Assembly: GCF_024347215.1 (NCBI RefSeq) | Contig: NZ_AP025282.1 | Location: forward strand, 1 to 64,000 | Length of the DNA stretch: 64,000 nt | Reading direction: 5' to 3' | Source of the DNA: Aliamphritea ceti | GTDB taxonomy: Bacteria > Pseudomonadota > Gammaproteobacteria > Pseudomonadales > Balneatricaceae | Part shown: in pieces, positions 17,619 through 27,120 of the stretch | How the letters are laid out: every line of letters starts with the position of its first letter | Numbering within the stretch: the first letter of the stretch is position 1 | Notes under the pieces: model-generated | Told to the model about the DNA's origin: nothing | Database searches by the model: none | The model's input: the letters and a program-made list of their open reading frames with translations, nothing else | Position numbers and translations under genes: made by a program

Positions 17619-18926
17619 TTATAACAGCAGTTGTTTGATATCCCTCAATTTATTGCTGATATAGGCCATAAACCGACCTGCTTCTGCACCATTAATTACC
17701 CGATGATCGAAGGATAAACTTAAAGGTAGCAGTAAGCCTGGCTGGAAGGCTTCACCATCCCAGACGGGTTTTATGGTGGCTTTTCCGACACCAAGAATAG
17801 CTACTTCCGGGCCGTTAATAATAGGTGTGAAACCACTTCCCCCATTGCTCCCCAGGCTAGAAATGGTAAAGCATCCACCCTGCATGTCGGCAATTTTAAG
17901 CTGCTTGTTTCTGGCTTTATTAGCCAGTGCATTGATCGTACTGGCCAACTGGCTGACAGATTGCTGGTTGGCGTTTCTGATCACAGGTACGACTAAGCCT
18001 GCAGGGGTATCTACCGCGACCCCAATGTTTGTGTATTGCTTATAAATAAGCTGTGTTCCGTCCGGATGTAGCGAACTATTGAATCGGGGGAATTTTACTA
18101 ATGCCCTGGCGATTGTGAGCACAATAAAAGGCAATATACTGGGTGTTTTTTCCAGTCCGTATGCTTCAGGCTGAATGGTTTTTCGGAAGGCTTCAAGATC
18201 GCTGATATTTGTTTCATCAAATAATGTGACATGCGGAATATTAAGCCAGCAACGGGTCATATGTGCGGAGGTTGCTTTAGCGATTGAAGATAAACTTTGG
18301 GTGTCAGTATCACCAAATCGGCTAAAATCCTCCTTTGGCAGTGGCGGAATTGCAGCGGACGATATCACCGGCTGGGACGCTTTGATCAGTTGTTGTTTAA
18401 CGTATGCATGAATATTTTCTTTGAGGATTCGCCCACCAGGTCCAGTACCGTTAACCTGCGTCAGATTCACTGAAAACTCACGCGCCAGTTTGCGTACGGC
18501 CGGGCCTGCATAGTAGCTGCCCTGCTGTTTAATAACTGAGTTACTTATGGCCGGTGTAACGCTGACTGGGCTTTGCGGAGCAGGCATTTGGTTTGCAGAT
18601 AGCACCGCTGGTGATGATTTTGCTGTTTTTTCAGTCAGTACGGTCTCTACTTGTGTATCAGTATTGATAGGCTCATGAACAGGAGTTTCCTGAGCCGTTA
18701 TTTTAACCTGCGCAAGTGGGTGATCTTTGCTGACGCGATCGCCGATCTGAACCAGCCATTCGGTGACTAATCCCGAGATTGACGCAGGAATTTCAACTGA
18801 AGCTTTGTCCGACTCTATGACCAGCATAGGATCACCGGCTGTAATTTCATCGCCCAGTTCAATGCAATACTCAACTACGTCGCCAGCACCGTCTACATCT
18901 GGCATTAATACGATTTCCGTTGTCAT
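17619..18926 (-). CDS. 2-oxoacid dehydrogenase E2, dihydrolipoamide acyltransferase
   Basis: 435 residues with one lipoyl domain (lipoyl-lysine K41 in ESDKASVEIP), an Ala/Pro/Ser-rich linker, a peripheral-subunit-binding domain (AGPAVRKLAREF, GTGPGGRILKEN at about 135-170) and the catalytic domain ending in SFDHRVINGAEAGRF with H408. It transfers the acyl group from E1 to CoA. It starts 18 bp after the E1 gene with a GGAG site. Position beside mdeB and mdeA suggests that it is a dedicated subunit for 2-oxobutyrate rather than the housekeeping pyruvate complex (inference). Confidence 0.9.
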   Translation of the reverse strand: MTTEIVLMPDVDGAGDVVEYCIELGDEITAGDPMLVIESDKASVEIPASISGLVTEWLVQIGDRVSKDHPLAQVKITAQETPVHEPINTDTQVETVLTEKTAKSSPAVLSANQMPAPQSPVSVTPAISNSVIKQQGSYYAGPAVRKLAREFSVNLTQVNGTGPGGRILKENIHAYVKQQLIKASQPVISSAAIPPLPKEDFSRFGDTDTQSLSSIAKATSAHMTRCWLNIPHVTLFDETNISDLEAFRKTIQPEAYGLEKTPSILPFIVLTIARALVKFPRFNSSLHPDGTQLIYKQYTNIGVAVDTPAGLVVPVIRNANQQSVSQLASTINALANKARNKQLKIADMQGGCFTISSLGSNGGSGFTPIINGPEVAILGVGKATIKPVWDGEAFQPGLLLPLSLSFDHRVINGAEAGRFMAYISNKLRDIKQLLL

Positions 18927-18944
18927 ACAGTAATCTCCTCTGAT

Positions 18945-21632
18945 TCAGATAGTGGCCGGATCGATCTTAGTTTCCGGGATGGCTAACGTTTGTCTGGCTT
19001 GATTTAAGGTGTCTTCCGGTAACAGGTTTTGCCGGTACAAGTTGGTGAGTGCTGCCCAGGCGATATAGCGGGCATCTACTTCAAAATGATCCCGCAGGCT
19101 TGGTCTGCTTTCGCTTAAACCGAAACCGTCGGTACCAAGTGCTGTAAAACCTTTAGGAAACCAGCGCGCAATGCCATTAGGTAAGGATTTAACAAAATCA
19201 CTGACGGCGACAAAGGTGCCCTGCTCATCGGCGAATAACTTTTCAATATAGTTTTGCTGAGGTTGTAGCGGATTTAGCAGGTTATGTCGTTCGACAGACT
19301 GAGCCTCGCGGACGAGCTGGTTATAGCTGGTAACGCTCCATATATCGGTACTGCATCCATATTCGCTGAGAATGTCAGCGGCCAGCAAGACTTCCTGCAT
19401 TATGCTGCCACTGCCGAGTAAGTGGACTTTATAGCCGTCATCAGTGTTTTTTCTGAAACGATACACGCCCTGTAAAACGGCATCCTCAAGCGTTTCATCA
19501 TAATCCTCAGGCAACCCGGGCATCTTGTAAGCTTCGTTATATAAGGTGATGTAATAAAAGATCTTTTCATCGTTCTGATACATACGCTTTATGCCATCAC
19601 GAACGATAATTGCCAGTTCGTAGGCGAACGCCGGATCATAGCTGTATAAGTTAGGTACTGTCGCAGCAACGGCATGAGAATGACCGTCCTGATGCTGTAG
19701 CCCTTCCCCGTTCAGGGTTGTCCGACCCGCAGTACCACCCAGCAGAAAGCCTTTTGCCAGGCTGTCTGCACAAGCCCAGATCATGTCGCCAACCCGCTGG
19801 AAGCCGAAAATCGAGTAGAAGATATAAAATGGAATGGTGGGCACGCTATAGTTGGCATACGCGGTACCGGCTGCCAGAAATGAGGCCATTGCCCCTGTCT
19901 CACAGATACCTTCTTGCAATAGCTGACCGTCTTTTGCTTCTTTGTATGGCAGTAAACTGCTTGAGTCTACCGGCTTATATTTTTGTCCCTGGCTGGAGTA
20001 AATACCAAATTTATTAAACAGTGACTCCATGCCAAAAGTGCGCGCCTCGTCTGGCACAATCGGTACGATATATTTACCTAAGCTTTTATCTTTCAAAAGA
20101 TTAGAAAGCATTTTTACAAACGACATAGTTGTCGACTGTTCCCGGCTGGTGCCTTTTATCGCGTCTTTAAAGAGGCTTAGCTCCGGTGCGGTTAATGCTG
20201 AAAATTTAGTTTTGCGTGAAGGTAAATAACCGCCTAGCTGCTGCCGTTGCTGATGCAGATATTGCAGCTCTGGGCTGTTTGCTTCCGGCATGTAAAGTTG
20301 TGCATCGGCTAGGGCTTCATCACTCAGGGGAATACCAAACCGACGTCCGATTTCAATGCGTTCTTCGGCACTGAACTGTTTCTTCTGGTGGCTGGTATTC
20401 TGGCCTTCGGCTGAAGCGCCCATGCCATCACCTTTGACCGTCTTCATTAAAATAACGGTGGGTTTACCATTGCTTTGCAGTGCCTGGCTGAAGGCCGCAA
20501 AGATTTTCTGACGATCCTGCCCGCCACGCTTAATGCAACGTATTTGCTCATCGCTCAGAGTTTTCATTAACGCAGCCAGTCTGGCATCACCGTTTATCCA
20601 GTGATCGCGAACAGTAGGGCCATCGGATACGGTGTAGAACTGATAGTCACCGTCAACTGCCCTGTCCATACGTGTCTGTAATACGCCGTCAGTGTCCCGT
20701 GAAAACAGCTCGTCCCACTCGCTGCCCCAGATAACTTTAATGACATTCCAGCCTGCCCCGCGGTAACTGCTTTCCAGTTCCTGGATGATTTTGCCGTTGC
20801 CTCTCACAGGGCCATCCAGACGCTGTAAATTACAGTTGATTACCATCACCAGATTATCCAGGTTATCCCGGGTCGCCATATTAATAGTTCCCAGGACTTC
20901 CGGTTCATCGGACTCTCCATCGCCAATGAAACACCAGATTTTGCCGCTATCGGGTTCTTTTAAACCACGGTTTTCCAGATACTTCATAAACCGCGCCTGG
21001 TATATAGCCGACGGTGTGGACAGCCCCATCGATGCGGTTGGTCCCTGCCAGAAATCAGGCATTCGCCGGGGATGTGGATACGAACACAAGCCACCACCGG
21101 ATTGCAGCTCACGACGAAAATTAGTGAGTTGTGAAGCACTGAGACGACCTTCAAGGAAAGCACGTGCATATATTCCGGGGGCTGCGTGAGCCTGGACCAG
21201 TAACTGATCGCCACCTTGGTTGTCCGGGTGGGTTCTGAAAAAGTGGCTGAAGCCCACTTCCAGCATGGTAGCCGCTGACTGGTAGGTGGCGATATGCCCA
21301 CCCACGCCGGTACCCTGATCATTGGCTTTAAGCACCATGGCCAATGCATTCCAGCGGATGATGTTTTCCAGTTTTTGCTCTGTTTCGGTGTTGCCCGGGT
21401 ATTCAGGTTGCTGGGCAATGGAAATAGTATTGCGGTAGGGAGTATTTAATGTAGCCTCCGCCAGGTCGATATTTTTTGCCAGCAAATCGTTTTGTAACAG
21501 CCTTAAAATATCGCGGCCGCGCTGACCACCCTGGGATGTTAATAAATCCTGTAAAGCATCCAGCCATTCCTGATTTTCTATGGTCAGGTCATCGTTGTTC
21601 AGACATTCAGTTATTCGGTTTACAGTATTCAT
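18945..21632 (-). CDS. mdeB: Homodimeric 2-oxoacid dehydrogenase E1, MdeB-like
   Basis: 895-residue AceE-type E1. The thiamine-diphosphate motif starts GDGESDEPE and ends NCNLQRLDGP at about residue 245. The transketolase-like pyrimidine domain has GEGLQHQDGHSHA. In Pseudomonas putida the mdeB gene beside methionine gamma-lyase encodes an AceE-type E1 that uses 2-oxobutyrate. Here it lies downstream of mdeA on the same strand with a 390-bp gap. The likely role is oxidation of the 2-oxobutyrate made by MdeA to propionyl-CoA; pyruvate use cannot be excluded. Start at ATG 21632, since the nine residues upstream do not match the family. Confidence 0.85.
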   Translation of the reverse strand: MNTVNRITECLNNDDLTIENQEWLDALQDLLTSQGGQRGRDILRLLQNDLLAKNIDLAEATLNTPYRNTISIAQQPEYPGNTETEQKLENIIRWNALAMVLKANDQGTGVGGHIATYQSAATMLEVGFSHFFRTHPDNQGGDQLLVQAHAAPGIYARAFLEGRLSASQLTNFRRELQSGGGLCSYPHPRRMPDFWQGPTASMGLSTPSAIYQARFMKYLENRGLKEPDSGKIWCFIGDGESDEPEVLGTINMATRDNLDNLVMVINCNLQRLDGPVRGNGKIIQELESSYRGAGWNVIKVIWGSEWDELFSRDTDGVLQTRMDRAVDGDYQFYTVSDGPTVRDHWINGDARLAALMKTLSDEQIRCIKRGGQDRQKIFAAFSQALQSNGKPTVILMKTVKGDGMGASAEGQNTSHQKKQFSAEERIEIGRRFGIPLSDEALADAQLYMPEANSPELQYLHQQRQQLGGYLPSRKTKFSALTAPELSLFKDAIKGTSREQSTTMSFVKMLSNLLKDKSLGKYIVPIVPDEARTFGMESLFNKFGIYSSQGQKYKPVDSSSLLPYKEAKDGQLLQEGICETGAMASFLAAGTAYANYSVPTIPFYIFYSIFGFQRVGDMIWACADSLAKGFLLGGTAGRTTLNGEGLQHQDGHSHAVAATVPNLYSYDPAFAYELAIIVRDGIKRMYQNDEKIFYYITLYNEAYKMPGLPEDYDETLEDAVLQGVYRFRKNTDDGYKVHLLGSGSIMQEVLLAADILSEYGCSTDIWSVTSYNQLVREAQSVERHNLLNPLQPQQNYIEKLFADEQGTFVAVSDFVKSLPNGIARWFPKGFTALGTDGFGLSESRPSLRDHFEVDARYIAWAALTNLYRQNLLPEDTLNQARQTLAIPETKIDPATI

Positions 21633-22023
21633 TACAATTTCCCAAAAGCCGGTTAGCAAAGTAGTTATGGGCCTGGGTAAAGCCCTTGAGAGAGTCCGGG
21701 TGAGACGTAAAGGTCAGTCTGGTTGACTGCATCAAGGCTAAGGAATGGGTAATCCCTTCTTTGATCTGGCTAATAATTTAGCATCGATAGGCTAGTTAGA
21801 AATTTCAAAAAAAATGCGGATATAGCGATTTACTAGTGATGTGAGCCAATAAATAATTATGTATTGGCAGCTTTCACTTCTCGGTTGTTTAAACCGATAA
21901 ATTGTCACTAACGCGTTGTTTAGACTTTGATGCTTGAAAGGTGCTTACAAGAAGGGAATCGGGGAATGAAACATAGTGATTGCGTGGCGCTTAACCGCCA
22001 CGCATCAGAGCAGCTGCTATGTG
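21633..22023. other. mdeA-mdeB intergenic region
   Basis: About 390 bp without a gene. A perfect nine-base stem TGCGTGGCG/CGCCACGCA (21981-22004) lies just after the mdeA stop on the minus strand. It may pause or end mdeA transcription or stabilise its 3' end. The remainder is AT-rich and probably holds a separate promoter for mdeB. Confidence 0.5.
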
Positions 22024-23220
22024 TTAAACATCCTCTAAGGCCTGAGTCAGATCTGAGCAAATATCTGCAAAAGATTCCAGACCGGCGGAAAGCCTCACTA
22101 AGCCTTCACTGATATCATGTCTGGCCCGTTCTTCAATGCTATATGTTGCGTGGGTCATACTGGCGGGGTGTTGGCAGAGAGTTTCTGCATCGCCAAGGCT
22201 GACTGCCCTTTTGATCATCTTCAGTTTGTTCATAAACTTAACTGCAGACGGATAGCCGCCCTTAAGTTCGAAGGCGATCATCCCGCCGCTGGCACTCATT
22301 TGGGTTTTGGCCAGTGAGTAAAACGGATTGTTTTGCAGGCCGGGATAATAGACGGATTCAATGGCGCCGTGTTGCAGTAGCCAGGTGGCGAGGGACTGAG
22401 CCGTTTCGCAGTGTCGTTGCATTCTCAGTTCGAGGGTTTTCAAGCCACGGAGAATCAGAAATACGGTCAAGGGTGCCACCGCCGCACCGGTCATATCTTT
22501 CAGGCCGACAACTCTGATCTGATCAACCAGTGCCTGTTTACCAACGACGGCGCCGGCAATCAGGTCGCCGTGCCCCCCCAGATATTTCGTCGCTGAATGC
22601 ACCACAAGATCTGCCCCCATTGTCACAGGCCGCTGTAGTACTGGCGTGCAGTAGGTGTTGTCGACCACCACGGTAATGTCTGAGCGATAATGATGCACAG
22701 CGTCGCTGATTGCCTGAATATCCATAACCCGCATATTTGGATTAACCGGCGTTTCAAAATAAACCACTTTGGTGTTGCTGGTCAGCGCGGCCTGTAGTGC
22801 TTCTATGTCTGTGAAATCAACGAACTCAACGTCAATGCCAAATTTTGTCAGGCCGTGTTGGAAGTATGCAAACGTACAGCCATATAAGGTTTTATCGGCA
22901 ATCACTTTGTCACCCTGCTCCAGTAGTGACCACATCGTTGCTGTAATGGCCCCCATGCCTGAAGCGGTAACCAGACAGGCTTCTGCTTCTTCAAGATCTG
23001 CCAGCCGTACCTCAAGTAATTCCTGTGTCGGATTAGATATACGGCTGTAGAAATGCCCGGACTCTTCACCGGCAAAGCGTGCCGCTCCCTGCTCTACATT
23101 GTCGAAGCAGAAAGTAGAGGTCATGTAGACAGGTGGATTTAAAGCCCCATGGTTTTCAGCAGCCTCGTAGCCTGTGTGTATTGCGCGTGTTGAAAATGAC
23201 TGCTTGTTATTGTTGTACAT
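22024..23220 (-). CDS. mdeA: L-methionine gamma-lyase
   Basis: 398-residue Cys/Met-metabolism PLP enzyme that splits methionine to methanethiol, ammonia and 2-oxobutyrate. It carries the residues that mark methionine gamma-lyases: Y113 and C115 in TLYGCTFAYF (equivalent to Tyr114 and Cys116 of the P. putida enzyme) and LKDMTGA. The Schiff-base lysine is K212 in HSATKYLGG. Cystathionine lyases lack that cysteine. The ATG at 23220 has GGAG eight bases upstream; an upstream GTG overlaps that site. It diverges from an Lrp gene exactly as mdeA does from mdeR. Confidence 0.93.
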   Translation of the reverse strand: MYNNNKQSFSTRAIHTGYEAAENHGALNPPVYMTSTFCFDNVEQGAARFAGEESGHFYSRISNPTQELLEVRLADLEEAEACLVTASGMGAITATMWSLLEQGDKVIADKTLYGCTFAYFQHGLTKFGIDVEFVDFTDIEALQAALTSNTKVVYFETPVNPNMRVMDIQAISDAVHHYRSDITVVVDNTYCTPVLQRPVTMGADLVVHSATKYLGGHGDLIAGAVVGKQALVDQIRVVGLKDMTGAAVAPLTVFLILRGLKTLELRMQRHCETAQSLATWLLQHGAIESVYYPGLQNNPFYSLAKTQMSASGGMIAFELKGGYPSAVKFMNKLKMIKRAVSLGDAETLCQHPASMTHATYSIEERARHDISEGLVRLSAGLESFADICSDLTQALEDV

Positions 23221-23333
23221 GATCTTCTCCACTTAAAAAATGTGTTTTGAGATTCTGCAGGGCGATGCGGTAATAACCGGCGACCTTGAACAGGAAAAAA
23301 CTAAGTGGTAAGAATAGCTATTATTAACTAGCC

Positions 23334-23347
23334 AATATGATCATATT
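23334..23347. promoter_or_regulatory. Perfect 14-bp palindrome in the mdeA-mdeR control region
   Basis: AATATGATCATATT lies between the divergent mdeA and mdeR genes, 61 bp before the mdeR start. It is a plausible MdeR operator by position and symmetry; binding is inferred. Confidence 0.5.
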
Positions 23348-23408
23348 TAAGAGTTAAAATTTATTTATTGGCACAAAAAACTAAAAATAACTAAAAAAGT
23401 GGTGAATT

Positions 23409-23891
23409 ATGTCAGTCAAAAAATTAGACCGGATTGATCGCCGAATTCTTGAAGAAATTCAGCGAGACGGCAACATCAGTAATCTTGAATTGGCTGAGAA
23501 AGTTAATCTATCACCTTCACCCTGCTCTCGAAGAGTCCGTTTACTCGAGGAAGCTGGCATTATCGACCGTCAGGTAACCCTGTTAAATAAGACAGCCCTG
23601 GGCTTGCCACTGACGGTTTACATTCATGTCAGCCTGGAAAAGCAGCGACCCCAAACCCTGGAAAATTTTGAACGTCTGATTACTGGGTATAACGAAGTTC
23701 AGGAATGTGCACTGATCACCGGTGGTGACGCCGACTATGTTCTGAAAGTCCTGATGCCAGACATGTCTTATTATGAAAATTTTCTGCTTAAAGAATTAAA
23801 TCAGATTGATGGTGTGTCGAGTATCCGTACCAGTTTTGTGATGCGACAGGTGATTAGCCGAACAGAACTGCCACTGTCACACATTACGTAA
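23409..23891 (+). CDS. mdeR: Lrp/AsnC-family regulator, MdeR-like
   Basis: 160 residues with an N-terminal winged helix (LDRIDRRILEEIQRDGNISN, recognition SPSPCSRRVRLLEEAG) and a RAM domain (about 70-150, with ECALITGGDADYVLKV). In P. putida the Lrp-type mdeR is divergent from mdeA and activates the mdeAB genes in the presence of methionine; the same geometry occurs here. The name rests on this context plus family and not on a sequence search. Confidence 0.85.
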   Translation: MSVKKLDRIDRRILEEIQRDGNISNLELAEKVNLSPSPCSRRVRLLEEAGIIDRQVTLLNKTALGLPLTVYIHVSLEKQRPQTLENFERLITGYNEVQECALITGGDADYVLKVLMPDMSYYENFLLKELNQIDGVSSIRTSFVMRQVISRTELPLSHIT

Positions 23892-23961
23892 CCCTGTTTT
23901 TTTTAAAATCAGGTCCGAAAACTGATCTAATCTGGCACAGGTCATTATTGTGTAGATGAAG

Positions 23962-23989
23962 AAAAAAGCAGCCCGTGAGCTGCTTTTTT
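23962..23989 (+). terminator. Bidirectional terminator between mdeR and lpd
   Basis: Stem AAAAAAGCAGC, loop CCGTGA, stem GCTGCTTTTTT. It separates the convergent mdeR (plus) and E3 (minus) genes and can serve both. Confidence 0.9.
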
Positions 23990-24041
23990 AAGACGAATAA
24001 CGAAGGAGCGTGTGTCTCTTTGTCTGAAGGTAATTCCAGGT

Positions 24042-25424
24042 TTATTTGAGCTGGAATCTGGCGTTGTTTAAGGCTTTTTTTAATACTTCTTCTGCACTTG
24101 GATGGTAGATGGGCATTTCCAAAAACTGGTCAGCGGTCATCCTGTGTGTGATTGCCAGGGCAAGTAAGTGTGCGAGATGTTCTGCCTGATAGCCGAGTAA
24201 TTCGGCACCAAGAATTTCACCGGAATATGCGTCCAGATAGACCTGAATACGTCCCTGAGTTTTTTTCCATACTTCATGTCTTGGGCTATTGAACGGCACG
24301 TCTCCAATGACTATTTCAGTGTTTCTGAGTTGTTGGAAACTCTTGCCAACGATGGCCATTTGAGGGTCAGTAAAGTAGATGCCTAACGGGGTTTTTCGTT
24401 GTGCCTTCTCTGCATTCGGGTAGCTTAGAGCGCTATTTCCTGCGATACGGCCTTCATCGTATGCTTCATGCCACAGCGGCAGATCATTGGTGGCATCGCC
24501 AGCTATGTATATTGGCAGGTTGCCGCACTGCATTGTCTGAGGATCGAAATGTGGGGTTCCTGCCTTATCCAGTTGTATATCCGTGTTGTGAATATTCATC
24601 CGGTCGGCATTCGAAACGCGCCCGGCAGCTACTAGTATGACGTCAAAGGTTTTAGTAATCACGCTGCCATTATGTTGCTCATATGCGATGACGACAGCGT
24701 CATTTTCTTCCCATGCTTCAACAATTCTACCTTGCGGGTAAATGTCTAATTCATCGCTCAGGCACTCGAGTGTTTCGGCTTGCAGGTCTGGATGACTCAG
24801 GTCGCCGATTTTTCCTGTGCGTCCATATAAGCTGGTTTTCACACCTAGCCGGTGCAAAGATTGCCCCAGCTCCAACGCAATAACCCCGAGACCTATAACC
24901 GCTATAGAGTCAGGCAGGTTATCGATCTCAAAGATGGTATCGCTGGTGAGGATTTTATTTTCCACTGATGTTAATTGCTTAGGAATGTAGGGTCGTGTTC
25001 CACAAGCAATAATGATTTTGTCAGCCTCGATAATTAAATCATCAGAGACCTGCAGCTGATTGTTAGAGATAAATTTTGCACAGCCCTGAAGTTTAAATTC
25101 AGTGGGTATCTTGTCGATTTGTTTCAATACATTGCCGACAAACTTATCAGCGCGATCTTGACGGATACGGTTAAAAACCTGAGTGCCATTTATGATTGGC
25201 TTACCGTGAACGCCAAATGGTGCTGCCTGTTGCATTTCATGGGCATGATCAGCAGCGGCTATAAGCATTTTGCTGGGCATACAGCCTACCCGGGCACAAG
25301 TGGTGCCGTATGGACCGTGCTGGATGATGACAAAATTATCAGTTTTGCGGCGAATTCTTGAGTAAGCACCGAGACCTGCGGTGCCAGATCCAATGATTGC
25401 GTATTCTACTTTTCTTATTTTCAT
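24042..25424 (-). CDS. lpd: Dihydrolipoamide dehydrogenase (E3)
   Basis: 460-residue flavoprotein disulfide reductase. FAD motif GSGTAGLGA is at residue 12. The redox disulfide is C43/C48 in TTCARVGCMPSK. NAD motif GLGVIALELG is near 180, and the C-terminal catalytic pair H441/E446 lies in YHPSAEEV. It reoxidises lipoyl groups of E2. It lies 67 bp downstream of the acyl-CoA ligase, so it may be transcribed with the DmdA-like operon while serving the E1/E2 pair on the other side of mdeR. This is a divergent E3 type, so a housekeeping lpd probably exists elsewhere (inference). Confidence 0.87.
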   Translation of the reverse strand: MKIRKVEYAIIGSGTAGLGAYSRIRRKTDNFVIIQHGPYGTTCARVGCMPSKMLIAAADHAHEMQQAAPFGVHGKPIINGTQVFNRIRQDRADKFVGNVLKQIDKIPTEFKLQGCAKFISNNQLQVSDDLIIEADKIIIACGTRPYIPKQLTSVENKILTSDTIFEIDNLPDSIAVIGLGVIALELGQSLHRLGVKTSLYGRTGKIGDLSHPDLQAETLECLSDELDIYPQGRIVEAWEENDAVVIAYEQHNGSVITKTFDVILVAAGRVSNADRMNIHNTDIQLDKAGTPHFDPQTMQCGNLPIYIAGDATNDLPLWHEAYDEGRIAGNSALSYPNAEKAQRKTPLGIYFTDPQMAIVGKSFQQLRNTEIVIGDVPFNSPRHEVWKKTQGRIQVYLDAYSGEILGAELLGYQAEHLAHLLALAITHRMTADQFLEMPIYHPSAEEVLKKALNNARFQLK

Positions 25425-25491
25425 AACTTAGTCATTCATTCGATTAATGAGTGAGCTTAAAGCTCAACAAAATGGCGAGCTTGATGATTGC

Positions 25492-27120
25492 TTACTTATT
25501 GGCGATTTCACTTGCTGTTTGACGCAGCATGAATTTTTGAATCTTTCCGGTAGAGGTTCGGGGAATCGCACAGAACTCAAAGTGGCCAGGTACTTTGTAA
25601 CCGGCAAGCAGTTCACGGCACCAACTGATGAGTTGCTGGCTGGTTGCCTGGCCACCCTCTTTCAGTTCAACGAATGCACAGGGGCGTTCACCCCACTTCA
25701 CATCGGGCATTGCAACAACAGCAACAACAGCGACTTCGGGGTGTTTATAAAGGGCATCTTCGACTTCGATTGAGGAAATGTTTTCGCCTCCGGAAATGAT
25801 GATGTCTTTAGAGCGGTCTTTCAGCTGTATATAGCCATCCGGATGCATTACGCCAAGGTCGCCGGAATGAAACCAGCCTCCAGAAAACGCCTGCCGGGTC
25901 GCCTCTGGGTTTTTAAAATAGCCTTTCATGACTACATTGCCCCGAAACATGACTTCACCAATAGTCTGGCCATCATGTGGCACTGGCTGCATGGTTTCCG
26001 GGTTCAGTACGGCGAGGCCTTCTAATGGCAGGTAGCGCACGCCCTGTCGGGCTTTCAGACCTGCCTGTTCAGTGGTTGGCAGGTTATTCCATTGCTGATG
26101 CCAGTCATTCACGACCGCTGGCCCATAGGTTTCTGTCAGACCATAAAGGTGAACAACGTCGAAGCCTGCTGCACTCATATCCGTCAGTGTTTTTTCCGGT
26201 GGCGGTGCGGCGGCAGTTAAAAACTGTATTCGCTGTAACGGTTGCTGTGATCGTTGCTCCGCCAGAATTAATGACATGACAATGGGCGCGCCGCAAAGGT
26301 GGCTAACCTGATATTCGGTGAACGCATGCCAGATGGCATCTGCTCTTACCTGGCGCAGACACACATGTGTGCCTGCGACCGCTGATAATGTCCAGGGAAA
26401 GCACCAGCCGTTGCAATGAAACATGGGTAACGTCCATAAATAGACGGCATGTTTTTGCATTGCTGTCGTGAGAGCATTGCCCTGCGCTAGTAAGTAAGCT
26501 CCACGGTGGTGTGAGACGACGCCTTTGGGGTCTCCAGTGGTGCCTGATGTATAGTTTATTGAGATAGCATCCCACTCATCATCAGGCATCAGCCATTGAA
26601 ACTCTGCATCCCCTGTTATCAGCAGGGCTTCATAATCTAGCGCAGAGGTTACGCTGCGTTCACCCTGGAATTCCACATCGTCATAAGCGATCAGCAATGG
26701 CTGAACCGAAGCGGTTTTTAATGCCTGCTGCATGACGGGCATATATTCAGTATCAACAATAACGATACGTGCGTCTGCGTGATCCAGCTGAAATGCAACG
26801 GTTGCCGGATCCAGACGGGTATTAATTGAGTGCAGCACAGCGCCACACATTGGAACGCCATAATGACATTCCAGCATGGCCGGCGTATTTGCCAGCATGA
26901 CCGATACTGTGTCCCCCCGGCTAATATTCTGTGAGGCCAGTGCTGAGGCTAGCTGCCGGGAACGGGCATAAAATTGCTGGTAAGTTCTGCGTAAATTGCC
27001 GTGGATAATGGCTGTCTGATCAGGAAAGACGCTTGCTGCACGCTCTAAAAAACCGATAGGTGTCAGCGGCTGAAAGTTCGCAGGATTGCGGTCAAGGTTG
27101 AGATTGTAAGGATTAGTCAT
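25492..27120 (-). CDS. Acyl-CoA synthetase (AMP-forming), candidate MMPA-CoA ligase
   Basis: 542-residue ANL-superfamily enzyme. The P-loop is YTSGTTGDPKGV near residue 185, the adenylate motif YGLTETYGP, the hinge region GWFHSGDLGV and KDRSKDIIISGGENIS, and the catalytic lysine TGKIQKF near the end. It activates a small or medium carboxylic acid to its CoA thioester. Beside a DmdA-like gene the acid could be methylmercaptopropionate (DmdB role), but DmdB proteins I recall have a different N-terminus. Its ATG follows directly on the stop of the hydratase-like gene (TAAATG), so translation is coupled. Confidence 0.85.
   Translation of the reverse strand: MTNPYNLNLDRNPANFQPLTPIGFLERAASVFPDQTAIIHGNLRRTYQQFYARSRQLASALASQNISRGDTVSVMLANTPAMLECHYGVPMCGAVLHSINTRLDPATVAFQLDHADARIVIVDTEYMPVMQQALKTASVQPLLIAYDDVEFQGERSVTSALDYEALLITGDAEFQWLMPDDEWDAISINYTSGTTGDPKGVVSHHRGAYLLAQGNALTTAMQKHAVYLWTLPMFHCNGWCFPWTLSAVAGTHVCLRQVRADAIWHAFTEYQVSHLCGAPIVMSLILAEQRSQQPLQRIQFLTAAAPPPEKTLTDMSAAGFDVVHLYGLTETYGPAVVNDWHQQWNNLPTTEQAGLKARQGVRYLPLEGLAVLNPETMQPVPHDGQTIGEVMFRGNVVMKGYFKNPEATRQAFSGGWFHSGDLGVMHPDGYIQLKDRSKDIIISGGENISSIEVEDALYKHPEVAVVAVVAMPDVKWGERPCAFVELKEGGQATSQQLISWCRELLAGYKVPGHFEFCAIPRTSTGKIQKFMLRQTASEIANK

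Noticed and set aside
20785..21418. Two long frames (134 and 144 codons) within the E1 gene
   Set aside because: Both overlap conserved thiamine-binding coding sequence of mdeB and have no homology that I recognise.
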